DNA of 64,000 nt from Peptostreptococcus canis (lineage in GTDB: Bacteria; Bacillota; Clostridia; Peptostreptococcales; Peptostreptococcaceae): the NCBI RefSeq assembly GCF_014229965.1, contig NZ_JABGBW010000001.1, forward strand, positions 124,001-188,000. The letters are read 5' to 3'. Below are positions 53,230 to 60,769 of the stretch, in pieces. The position numbers and the translations under genes were made by a program. The notes under the pieces are model-generated. The model saw nothing but the letters and a program-made list of their open reading frames with translations, made no database searches and had not been told where the DNA came from. Positions within the stretch are counted from its first letter, which is position 1. Every line of letters starts with the position of its first letter.

Positions 53230-54689
53230 ATTCAGCGACAAAAAAATTAGAAAAAGAATTTATAGAAATAGTTGATTTCCCTAAAGATGATATAAGTTGG
53301 TCAAGTGTATCTTTAAGTGAAGTATTAGAAAGAGATAATAGGCTTGAAGCTTCAACTTTTAATATAGATAGAGCTCATTCGATACAACTTTTAGAAAATA
53401 GTAAATATGATTTGGTGCTTTTAGGGACAAAGGAAATTGGCTTTAAGGATTGTTTTTATGGACCAAGAGCAAAAAGAAACTATTTGACCAATATAGATAG
53501 CACATCAATAGGATTTCTTGGTAGTTCAGAGATGTTAGATATATATCCAAATCCTGTTAAATTTGTTTCTCATGATAATTCTATGGTAGATTCTCTTTCT
53601 TTAACTGAAGGAACAATATTAATATCTCGCTCAGGGACTATAGGCAATGTAACTTTTGTAGGTCAAACATTGTCAAAATTTTTAGTAAGCGAGCATGCAA
53701 TTAGATTGGTTGTGAACGAATTCCCAGGGTTCGTGTATACTTATTTAAAAACTGATGTCGCACAAAATTTGCTCCACGCTGAAAAATTTGGTTCAGTAAT
53801 TTTAGAAATAGAACCTGATGCCTTAAAAAATATGTTGATTCCCAATGCACCTGCCTTAATTAAGAAGAAGATACATGATTTAATAATGGATTCGTATGCT
53901 AATAGAGATGAATCAAATCGTCTTATAGATGAAGCTACCAAAATAATGATAGAAGAATTAGAACTTCCACCTATTGACGATTTAAAGAAAGAAGCTTTTT
54001 CATACAGTAAGGAAATTAACTCTTTTTCAACTAAACTAAGTGATTTAGACGGAAGGTTAGAGGGAAGTTATCATATTCCTTTAATCGAAGTTATTGAAAA
54101 ATATATAAGTAAAAAAGCAATTGTGAAAAAATTGAATAGTGAAGATCTTACAGAAAAAATAATATTGCCAGGAAGGTTCAAACGGATTTATGTGGAAAAA
54201 GGAAACGGAAAAGTATTTTTAGGAGGGAAAGAAATAAATCAGCTTGATCCGAGTAGTAAAAAATTTTTATCTATAAAACATTATTCAGATAAATTGATTA
54301 GAAATATTGCAATAGAAAAAAATGATGTTTTAGTAACGAGAAGCGGATCTGTTGGTAGAGTTATGCTTGCACCAGAACATTGGCAAAATTGGATTTCTAG
54401 TGATCATGTTATTAGAATTTCGTCCAAAAAATCATATCATGGGCTGATTTTTACATGGTTGGCATCTGAATATGGAAAAGAGTTAATGAAAAGGCAAATA
54501 TACGGTTCTGTTGTAGATGAAATTACAGATAAACAATTAGGGGATGTGGTTATTCCTGTTTTTAAAGAGGATACTATAAATAATTCAATTTTAAGCTTAA
54601 TCAATAAGGCAAATGAATTAAGATATCATGCTTATAAGCAAGAGCAAAAAGCGATTGAAATAATGAACAGAGAAGTTTTAGGCTTGTAA
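53223..54689 (+). CDS. Specificity subunit (HsdS-like)
   Basis: 488 residues with two target-recognition domains, each ending in the typical helix: first half to about 240 (SRSGTIGNVTF, then LLHAEKFGSVILEIEPDALKNM), second half 270-488 (TRSGSVGRVMLA, then YGSVVDEITDKQLGDVVIP). It gives the nuclease-methylase its bipartite DNA target. The ATG overlaps the end of the upstream gene by 7 bases. Confidence 0.9.
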   Translation: MVNSATKKLEKEFIEIVDFPKDDISWSSVSLSEVLERDNRLEASTFNIDRAHSIQLLENSKYDLVLLGTKEIGFKDCFYGPRAKRNYLTNIDSTSIGFLGSSEMLDIYPNPVKFVSHDNSMVDSLSLTEGTILISRSGTIGNVTFVGQTLSKFLVSEHAIRLVVNEFPGFVYTYLKTDVAQNLLHAEKFGSVILEIEPDALKNMLIPNAPALIKKKIHDLIMDSYANRDESNRLIDEATKIMIEELELPPIDDLKKEAFSYSKEINSFSTKLSDLDGRLEGSYHIPLIEVIEKYISKKAIVKKLNSEDLTEKIILPGRFKRIYVEKGNGKVFLGGKEINQLDPSSKKFLSIKHYSDKLIRNIAIEKNDVLVTRSGSVGRVMLAPEHWQNWISSDHVIRISSKKSYHGLIFTWLASEYGKELMKRQIYGSVVDEITDKQLGDVVIPVFKEDTINNSILSLINKANELRYHAYKQEQKAIEIMNREVLGL

Positions 54690-54708
54690 TGAAGTTGGAG
54701 GGTTTAAA

Positions 54709-55659
54709 ATGGGTAGATCAATAACTAATGCGTTGCTTGATAAATCAAAAGAAGCAATGGTATCTGCTGTACAAATTTATAACAACCCTTTAATTAAATT
54801 TAAGTCCGAGATGTTTATAATCACTGCAATTATTTCTTGGACATATCTTATGCATGCTTATTATAGCAAAGAAAGTATAGACTATAGATATTTTCATATG
54901 AGAGGCAAACGGAAAAGATATGACAGGACTAAAAATGGTGCATATAAACACTGGGAGTTAGAAAGGTGTATAAATGAACAAGCTTCTCCATTAGATAAAG
55001 GTACAGCAAATAATCTCAGGTTTTTAATTGGGATAAGACATGAAATCGAACATCAGAAAACGGATAGCATTGATGAATACATTGGAGCTAAATTACAAGC
55101 ATGTGCATTAAACTATAATAGAGAGATAATCAAAATATTTGGGGATAAGCATAGCATAAAAGATAATTTGAGCTTAGCAATTCAATTTGCTCCAATATCA
55201 CCTGAACAGGAACAGGTATTAAGAAAAGAATCAACAAATGAAATACCGACTAATGTAAGGAATTTTATTGCAACATTTGAATCTGAGTTGGATGATGAAG
55301 AATTGAAATCATTATACTATTCTTACAGGATTGTATATATTCCAATACAAGTAAATCGAGCTAATCAAGCAGATAAAGCAATAGAATTTATTTCTCCAGA
55401 TAGTGATAAAGCAAAAGATGTAGAACGTGTGTTAGTTAAGGCTGTTGAAAAAGCAAAATTTTTGCCTGGTGATATCGTGAAAATGATGAAGGATGAAAGT
55501 TATTCTACATTTAGTATGCATTACCATACTCAATTATGGAAGGCCAAAGATGCTAAAAATAAAAAATACAATTATGGAGTAAGAGTTTCTAAACAATGGT
55601 ATTGGTATGAAAATTGGATCGAAGTGGTTAGAGATTTTTGCCAAAAGAATAATTTTTAG
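54709..55659 (+). CDS. DUF3644 protein with HEPN-like motif
   Basis: 316 residues. The N-terminal helical domain contains R110-H-E-I-E-H115 (IGIRHEIEH), the Rx4H pattern of HEPN ribonucleases, within what I recognise as DUF3644. A C-terminal region ends with YNYGVRVSKQWYWYENWIEVV, similar to EC042-like DNA-reading modules. It lies 19 bases after the specificity gene behind GGAGG, so it is part of the restriction operon. A toxic RNase arm that acts if restriction fails is possible but inferred. Confidence 0.7.
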   Translation: MGRSITNALLDKSKEAMVSAVQIYNNPLIKFKSEMFIITAIISWTYLMHAYYSKESIDYRYFHMRGKRKRYDRTKNGAYKHWELERCINEQASPLDKGTANNLRFLIGIRHEIEHQKTDSIDEYIGAKLQACALNYNREIIKIFGDKHSIKDNLSLAIQFAPISPEQEQVLRKESTNEIPTNVRNFIATFESELDDEELKSLYYSYRIVYIPIQVNRANQADKAIEFISPDSDKAKDVERVLVKAVEKAKFLPGDIVKMMKDESYSTFSMHYHTQLWKAKDAKNKKYNYGVRVSKQWYWYENWIEVVRDFCQKNNF

Positions 55660-55817
55660 CTTAATTATGGATATATCTGATTCTGGAGCTGGAACTGGTA
55701 CTGGGACGGGTAAAAAAATCTAAAAACAAGCTAAAACTGAACGAATTTCCCAGCATACAATAAACGAAAAGCCTGTATTTTGAACAGTTTTGAATGTAGT
55801 GAACAGTAGAAAAAGAA
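55660..55817. other. Junction spacer with CTGGNA repeats
   Basis: CTGG repeats (CTGGAG CTGGAA CTGGTA CTGGGA, 55,682-55,705) could encode a Gly-Thr tail (SGAGTGTGTGK) in a frame from an ATG at 55,667 with no ribosome site. It may be the C-terminus of a deleted transfer protein. Nothing else is visible up to the attachment-like site. Confidence 0.4.
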
Positions 55818-55831
55818 GAGTGGGAGTAGAG
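55818..55831 (+). other. Attachment core, third copy
   Basis: GAGTGGGAGTAGAG is identical over 14 bases to 39,961-39,974 and matches the guaA 3' end with one change in 12. It would be the right end of the second element in a tandem array at guaA. Bases 55,832-56,052 contain no gene apart from the terminator at 55,985. Confidence 0.6.
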
Positions 55832-55984
55832 TAACAAATATGTTTCTGTTGTAGAGCTGGTGAAAACGCTGGGTTTTAGCGATTTGAAAGCGTGAAAACT
55901 GCCTTAGTGATACTATTTTGATACTAAAAAGCTGAAAAAGTAGGTTCAAAAGGGAGTTGTTGAATTTAGGTAAATTCTTTAAAA

Positions 55985-56012
55985 CCTCCCATCGTTTAGG
56001 TGGGAGGCTTTT
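55985..56012 (+). terminator. Terminator upstream of the GNAT gene
   Basis: CCTCCC (55,985-55,990) pairs with GGGAGG (56,002-56,007), followed by CTTTT. Confidence 0.75.
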
Positions 56013-56052
56013 GTGAAATTGTGATTGATTAGCTATTGTAGGAGAAATTAAA

Positions 56053-56547
56053 ATGGAAATTAGATATATCATTTCTTCGGATAACAAAAAAATGATAAGT
56101 AGAATATATGAAGAAAGCTGGCGATATGCATACAAAGGAATTATTCCACAGAGTTATCTTGATGCAATTCCTGAAGGTCAATGGGTTAATAATTTTGATA
56201 TTTCAGGATGGTACACAATGGTATGTGTTGAAAATGGAGAATATATAGGGACTTCAAGTTTCTGTAAGTCAAGATTTGAGCAATATTTTGATTTTGGTGA
56301 AATAATTTCAATATATTTTCTACCAAACTATATTAGAAAAGGATATGGAAAGAAATTGCTAGAAGCAGTGATGAGTGAACTCAATAAACAAGGCTTTAAA
56401 GAAATATTCCTTTGGGTGCTTGAAGAAAATTATAATGCAAGAAAGTTTTACGAAAAATTCGGATTTAAATGTACTGGTGATTATCTTGAGGACAACATAG
56501 GTGGAAAAGTGCTGAAAGAAGTCAGATATGTGTATAGTTTTACTTAA
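56053..56547 (+). CDS. GNAT-family N-acetyltransferase
   Basis: 164 residues. The GNAT fold is clear: IISIYFLPNYIRKGYGKKLLEAV (acetyl-CoA-binding motif A, split about 79-101) and NYNARKFYEKFGFKCTGD (motif B). The substrate is unknown. GGAG precedes the ATG. It stands alone between two terminators and outside the second element, so it may be host or passenger. Confidence 0.85.
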   Translation: MEIRYIISSDNKKMISRIYEESWRYAYKGIIPQSYLDAIPEGQWVNNFDISGWYTMVCVENGEYIGTSSFCKSRFEQYFDFGEIISIYFLPNYIRKGYGKKLLEAVMSELNKQGFKEIFLWVLEENYNARKFYEKFGFKCTGDYLEDNIGGKVLKEVRYVYSFT

Positions 56548-56570
56548 GTTATTAGGTTGTATAATATTTA

Positions 56571-56617
56571 GCGTTGATGAGAGAAATTTTTTCTCTCTCA
56601 ACGCATATTTTTTTGCA
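56571..56617 (+). terminator. Terminator after the GNAT gene
   Basis: GCGTTGA-T-GAGAGA pairs with TCTCTC-TCAACGC, followed by ATATTTTTTT. Very strong stem. Confidence 0.85.
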
Positions 56618-56690
56618 AAAAAAAAGAACAGCATGTCAAATCTGTTGTATAATTTAATCGTCACAAAAAAAACAAACAAGGAGATATGAC

Positions 56691-56884
56691 ATGTGTTCAA
56701 ATATTAGTATAACAGAAATTTTGGGAATAAATGATAGAGATTTAGAAATTTTAGGAAATATCAAAAAATGGATTAAAGGAATTGAGTATACAGTTTTAAA
56801 TGGTAGACTTACATATACTCCTGACTATTGTCCTAAATGTGGATGTATAAATGAAAAATACGATATTGTTAAAAACGATAGTCA
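56691..56884 (+). pseudogene. ISL3-family transposase, N-terminal fragment
   Basis: Starts with an ATG behind AAGGAG and encodes ILGINDRDLEI, then CPKCGC at about residues 44-49, the N-terminal zinc finger of ISL3-family transposases. The IS21-family element cuts it after about 65 codons; the remainder is not found on the other side, so a deletion accompanied the event. Confidence 0.72.
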
Positions 56885-56975
56885 TGCAAATGTCAATCGA
56901 AAAACGGTCCATTTAAATATAAATAATAGTAATATTATCAATTCATTCTTTCTCCCCCTAGGGGGAGAAAAATTT

Positions 56976-57722
56976 TTATCCATTTTCTTTTGACCATTTA
57001 ATCGTATCTTCCATCCTATAGCTTATTTCTCTGGACATATCCATAATATGTGCTCTATGGGCTAATCTATCAATTATTGCACCTGTAAGCATAGGATCCT
57101 TAAATACCTCCTCCCATCTTTCGAATGTTAAATTAGTTGTTAATATTATTGAGCCTTTATCATTTCTTGATGCTAGTAAATTAAATAGTATTTCACAACC
57201 GGCTTTATCAAATGAGACATATCCCAGTTCATCTAAAATTACCAAATCATACTTTTCAAATTTTCTTTTGTAATTTGTAAGTTGGTTTTTACTCATCGAT
57301 TCTTGTAACTCAATTATTAAATTTGGAACTGTTGTAAACAATACATTTTTACCTTCAATACAAGCTTTAATTCCTAAAGCAGTTGCATAATGTGTTTTTC
57401 CACATCCCGGTGTACCTATCAGTATGATGTTTTCTTTATTTTCTATGAATTTTAGTTTCTCTAAGTACTCAAACTTTTTATTTAATTCTAAAGAATATTT
57501 ATTTCTATCAAAATCTTCTAAAAATTTCTTGTTTACAAATTTAGTAGTTCTAATTCTTCTTGAAATACCATTGTTTTTTCTTCTTTCAAGCTCTCTTTCA
57601 AGATAGAGTAGTAAAAATTCTTTATTTGATAACCCTAGATTAGATGATTCTTCTAAAAGTTCTTCATGATATTCTCTTAAATATGATAGTTTTAATTCAT
57701 TTGAAAGTTCTTTAATATTCAC
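56976..57722 (-). CDS. istB: IstB-like ATP-binding helper
   Basis: 248 residues. AAA+ ATPase with Walker A GTPGCGKT (103-110), Walker B LVILDELGY and sensor LTTNLTFERW. It directs the IstA transposase to target DNA. The GTG start overlaps the istA stop, the standard istAB coupling. Complete. Confidence 0.95.
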   Translation of the reverse strand: MNIKELSNELKLSYLREYHEELLEESSNLGLSNKEFLLLYLERELERRKNNGISRRIRTTKFVNKKFLEDFDRNKYSLELNKKFEYLEKLKFIENKENIILIGTPGCGKTHYATALGIKACIEGKNVLFTTVPNLIIELQESMSKNQLTNYKRKFEKYDLVILDELGYVSFDKAGCEILFNLLASRNDKGSIILTTNLTFERWEEVFKDPMLTGAIIDRLAHRAHIMDMSREISYRMEDTIKWSKENG

Positions 57723-59178
57723 TTGACACCTCCAACAAGAAGATCATCGTAAGATGAGATTAATATTCGAGTCTTTAATTCTATGTTATTAACTTCTTTT
57801 ACTACATCTTTTGGAATTGTATCTTCTCCGAATTTAATATATTCATTAAAAGCATCAATTAACTCGTCCGTATCTTTTTCTTTATTATTTTTAATTATCT
57901 CTACAAATTTCTTTGGTTCTTTGATAAAATATTTATCGAAGATGGTTTTTAGAAACGGAGTATTTTTCAATGCAAGTGAATTTCTAATTGCTCCCGGTTT
58001 TCTTTCTAATGAAGTTAAGTAGTGTTTAATATCAATAGAAACTTCATTAGAGCCATCTTTCTTTTTATGTGAACAAACAAAATTGTCATTTACATAAATT
58101 TTTATCTCTCTTGCATAGTTTCTAATAACTACCGTTTTTCCAACAAGATAGTCCGGTACAGAATATTTATTTTTTTCTGCCTGCACAAAAGAATATGAAT
58201 CTACTTTTTGTGTAGTTATCTTTGCTAAATCATATTTTGGTTTTAATTTTAAAAGATTTTTCTTTTCTTCTTCAATTAATGATGATTCATTCATTTTTAA
58301 AAGTTCTTTTTCTAAATACTCCTCAGCTTGTTCGAAGCTATCAAATTCGTACTTAGGAGCAAATACGCTTTTTCTAATTATCTTAACACTACCTTCAACA
58401 TGTCCTTTTTCATTCCCACTAAAACAATTAGTAACATTGATATTAAACCCATAGTAATTTGCAAAAGCTAAAAGATTTGGATTTAAGTCTTTTTCATTTT
58501 TTCCAATAAATCTAGTAACTACATTTTTCATATTATCGTAAACAACTTCTTTGTACAAACCTCCAATCATTTCGAAAAATCTTACTTGTGAATCAAAAAA
58601 CACTTCAGAAGTTTGGTTTTTGTAAAGAAATGCCCATCTAAAGTTTGAACAAGGAGATGATAAAACCGCTAAACTAAGGTCTTTAAGCTCTCCATTTATC
58701 ATAAGTTTAACAACTCCAAAATCATATTCTAATCTATCTCCATAATCATATTCTTGTTTTATGAAACATTCTTTTAATTTTTTCTCTTATTTCTTATATA
58801 AACAACAATTGATTGATAGCTTATATCAAATCCTTTATCAACTACCATTTTATGAATTTGAACAATACTTAAAGATTGTTTATGATTTTTAAGTTTCAAA
58901 TCTTTTTCTTTTTCGCTTTCTAATATTTTATCCAAATATTCGTCCAATTCTTTAGTATATTTAATTTTCTTTCTATTGGTGCTGTTATATTTAGGCTTTT
59001 GTGCTATTTTCTCTTGAACAATTCCAGCATCTATATTTTCTTTCTCAAGTTCTTTTTGAAGTTGTTCGTATTCATTCCAGTATTTTGCTACAGTTTTACG
59101 ATTAACCCCCAGTTTCTTAGATATTTCTCTATTTGAGTCGCCTTCCAGTTTAAGTCTTATTATTGCATGCTTATCCAT
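57719..59178 (-). CDS. istA: IstA transposase, two frames joined by -1 shift
   Basis: About 486 residues if frames are joined. The upstream frame starts at ATG 59,178 (MDKHAIIRLKLEGDSNREIS, a helix-turn-helix) and ends RNKRKN-stop at 58,774. The -1 frame continues KKLKECFIKQEYDYGDRLEY into the DDE (rve) core (VVYDNMKNVV, CFSGNEKGHVEG). The join falls on codons AGA AAA AAT TAA, giving A_AAA_AAT, so programmed slippage is possible; a simple lost or gained A in the A6 run is the alternative. Confidence 0.82.
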
Positions 59179-59301
59179 TAAATTAATCACTCCTTTTACC
59201 TCCATACGAATTATGACATATGGAGAATTAATTTTAAATAAGTGGACCATTTTTCGGCTATCATTATTCGATTTATGGACCACTTTTAGATTAGCATTTA
59301 C

Positions 59302-59478
59302 ATGTTGTCGAATGCTACGAATAGCCTAAATCAGATTGCAAAAAGAGTGAATCAAACGGGAATTATCTATCGAGATGACATTGAAGATATGAAGAAATCC
59401 ATAGAAAAATTTTCGAAGGAGTTGTGGGATATTCATTCGCTGCTGCTGAAAAGGACGAAAGAAGTCAGTGAGGATTAA
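59302..59478 (+). pseudogene. mobC: mobC, C-terminal remnant
   Basis: 58 codons (NATNSLNQIAKRVNQTGIIY ... IHSLLLKRTKEVSED) that match the C-terminal half of the mobC gene at 50.5 kb closely. The N-terminus is removed at the IS21 right end. This shows that a second mobilizable element once occupied this site. Confidence 0.88.
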
Positions 59479-59489
59479 AGAGTACCAGG

Positions 59490-59518
59490 AGGTGTTGAAG
59501 AGACATCTCCTTTTTCGT
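59490..59518 (+). terminator. Terminator after the mobC remnant
   Basis: GGAGGTG (59,490-59,496) pairs with CATCTCC with one G-U, followed by TTTTTC. The following 150 bases to 59,667 hold only the promoter below. Confidence 0.65.
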
Positions 59519-59634
59519 ATAACAATGAAATTTGATTTGGGTAAATCAGTTTTTGTGAATCGGGTAGCGGATCATTTTTATGGGTCATTCCTATTTTTTG
59601 AAAGTAATTTCAGATTGTGTTTTCGCTATTTTAT

Positions 59635-59643
59635 GTGGTATAA
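59635..59643 (+). promoter_or_regulatory. Promoter of the type III cassette
   Basis: TGGTATAAT, a perfect extended -10, about 25 bases before the XRE gene. The restriction cassette at 50.9 kb also has GTGGTATAAT at the matching place. Confidence 0.6.
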
Positions 59644-59667
59644 TTAAAATAATTTTGGAGGTGCCTT

Positions 59668-59871
59668 ATGAGTGTTTCTTATAAAAAATTGTGGATCCAT
59701 TTAATAGAAAAGAATATGAAAAGAACCGACCTAATCAAGCTAACAGGAATTACTTCAAACACTTTAGCTAATATGGGCAAAGACGAATATATATCCATGA
59801 AAAACTTAGAAAAAATATGTAGAGCAATGAATCTGACTCCGAGTGATATATTGGAATTTGTGGAGGATTAG
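59668..59871 (+). CDS. XRE/Cro-type regulator of the type III cassette
   Basis: 67 residues with a single helix-turn-helix (MKRTDLIKLTGITSNTLANM, then SMKNLEKICRAMNLTPSDIL). GGAGGTG precedes the ATG and the next gene starts 3 bases after the stop. Likely a controller of the restriction operon that follows. Confidence 0.85.
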   Translation: MSVSYKKLWIHLIEKNMKRTDLIKLTGITSNTLANMGKDEYISMKNLEKICRAMNLTPSDILEFVED

Positions 59872-59874
59872 CCC

Positions 59875-60759
59875 ATGAAAGATGAGAATACTTTGATACC
59901 GATAGATGAAACAAGCATCACAAATCTAATCTACACCATTCGTGGGAAGCAGGTAATGATTGATAGGGACTTAGCTGACTTATATCAAGTTCAAACCAAA
60001 AGGTTGAATGAGCAAGTCAAAAGAAACTCAGCTAGATTTCCTGAAGAGTTTTGCTTTAGACTTAGTGCAGAAGAAAAGAATGAACTGGTCGCAAATTGCG
60101 ACCGGTTCACTACCATGAAACATTCATCATCGAATCCATATGCTTTTACGGAACAAGGCATTGCTATGCTTTCCGCTGTCCTTAAAAGTGATATTGCAGT
60201 AGAAGTAAGCATAAGGATTATGAATAGCTTTGTGGAGATGAGAAAATTCCTGCTTTCAAATCAACAACTTTTTTCGAGGCTGGATAGAGTGGAGTTAAAA
60301 CAGTTAGAAACAGATAAGAAACTTGAAGAAGTATTCAACTACATTGCGAGCAATACAGAGGTAAAACAAAAGATCTTTTTTGACGGACAAATCTATGATG
60401 CCTTCAGTTTTATTGCAGATCTAATTGGAAAAGCACAGAGAAAACTGATCTTGATGGACAATTATGTGGATGTAAATACCCTTAACATACTCTGCAAGAA
60501 GAATTCAGGAGTTGATGTATTGATAGCAACAGCAGGAAAAGGCAGCTTAACGACAAAAGATATCAACAAGTTTAATGCCCAGTACCCAAGTTTGAGCGTG
60601 AAAACGACCATGGATTTTCATGACCGTTTTTTGATCATAGATGATAAAGAAGGATATTTTATAGGAGCATCCATAAAAGATGCAGGCAAGAAGAGTTTTG
60701 CGATAACAAAGATTGAAGATGGGAAAATGGTTCAGGATTTAATAAATAAAGTGAAGTAG
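59875..60759 (+). CDS. ORF6N-domain protein with PLD-like C-terminus
   Basis: 294 residues. N-terminal ORF6N domain (about 10-110: MIDRDLADLYQVQTKRLNEQ, NPYAFTEQGIAMLSAVL). The C-terminal half (about 170-290) contains DFHDRFLIIDDKEGYFIGAS, resembling a phospholipase D-type HxD catalytic or binding motif. Proteins of this kind (RhuM-like) are often found inside restriction operons; role unknown. It lies between the controller and mod in one direction. Confidence 0.8.
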   Translation: MKDENTLIPIDETSITNLIYTIRGKQVMIDRDLADLYQVQTKRLNEQVKRNSARFPEEFCFRLSAEEKNELVANCDRFTTMKHSSSNPYAFTEQGIAMLSAVLKSDIAVEVSIRIMNSFVEMRKFLLSNQQLFSRLDRVELKQLETDKKLEEVFNYIASNTEVKQKIFFDGQIYDAFSFIADLIGKAQRKLILMDNYVDVNTLNILCKKNSGVDVLIATAGKGSLTTKDINKFNAQYPSLSVKTTMDFHDRFLIIDDKEGYFIGASIKDAGKKSFAITKIEDGKMVQDLINKVK

Positions 60760-60769
60760 GAGGAGTTTA

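Larger units (their letters stand above)
56885..59302 (-). mobile_element. IS21-family insertion sequence
   Basis: About 2.4 kb with istA and istB read leftward. The ends form imperfect inverted repeats of about 28 bases: TGCAAATGTCAATCGAAAA on the left and TGTAAATGCTAATCTAAAA on the right, each continuing to GGTCCAT. Internal GGTCCA copies near the right end fit the multiple binding sites of the family. The flanks belong to different genes, so it marks a rearrangement. Confidence 0.88.

Noticed and set aside
51205-55659. Classic type I restriction system
   Set aside because: There is no HsdR with a translocase domain; the nuclease domain is fused to the methylase instead.
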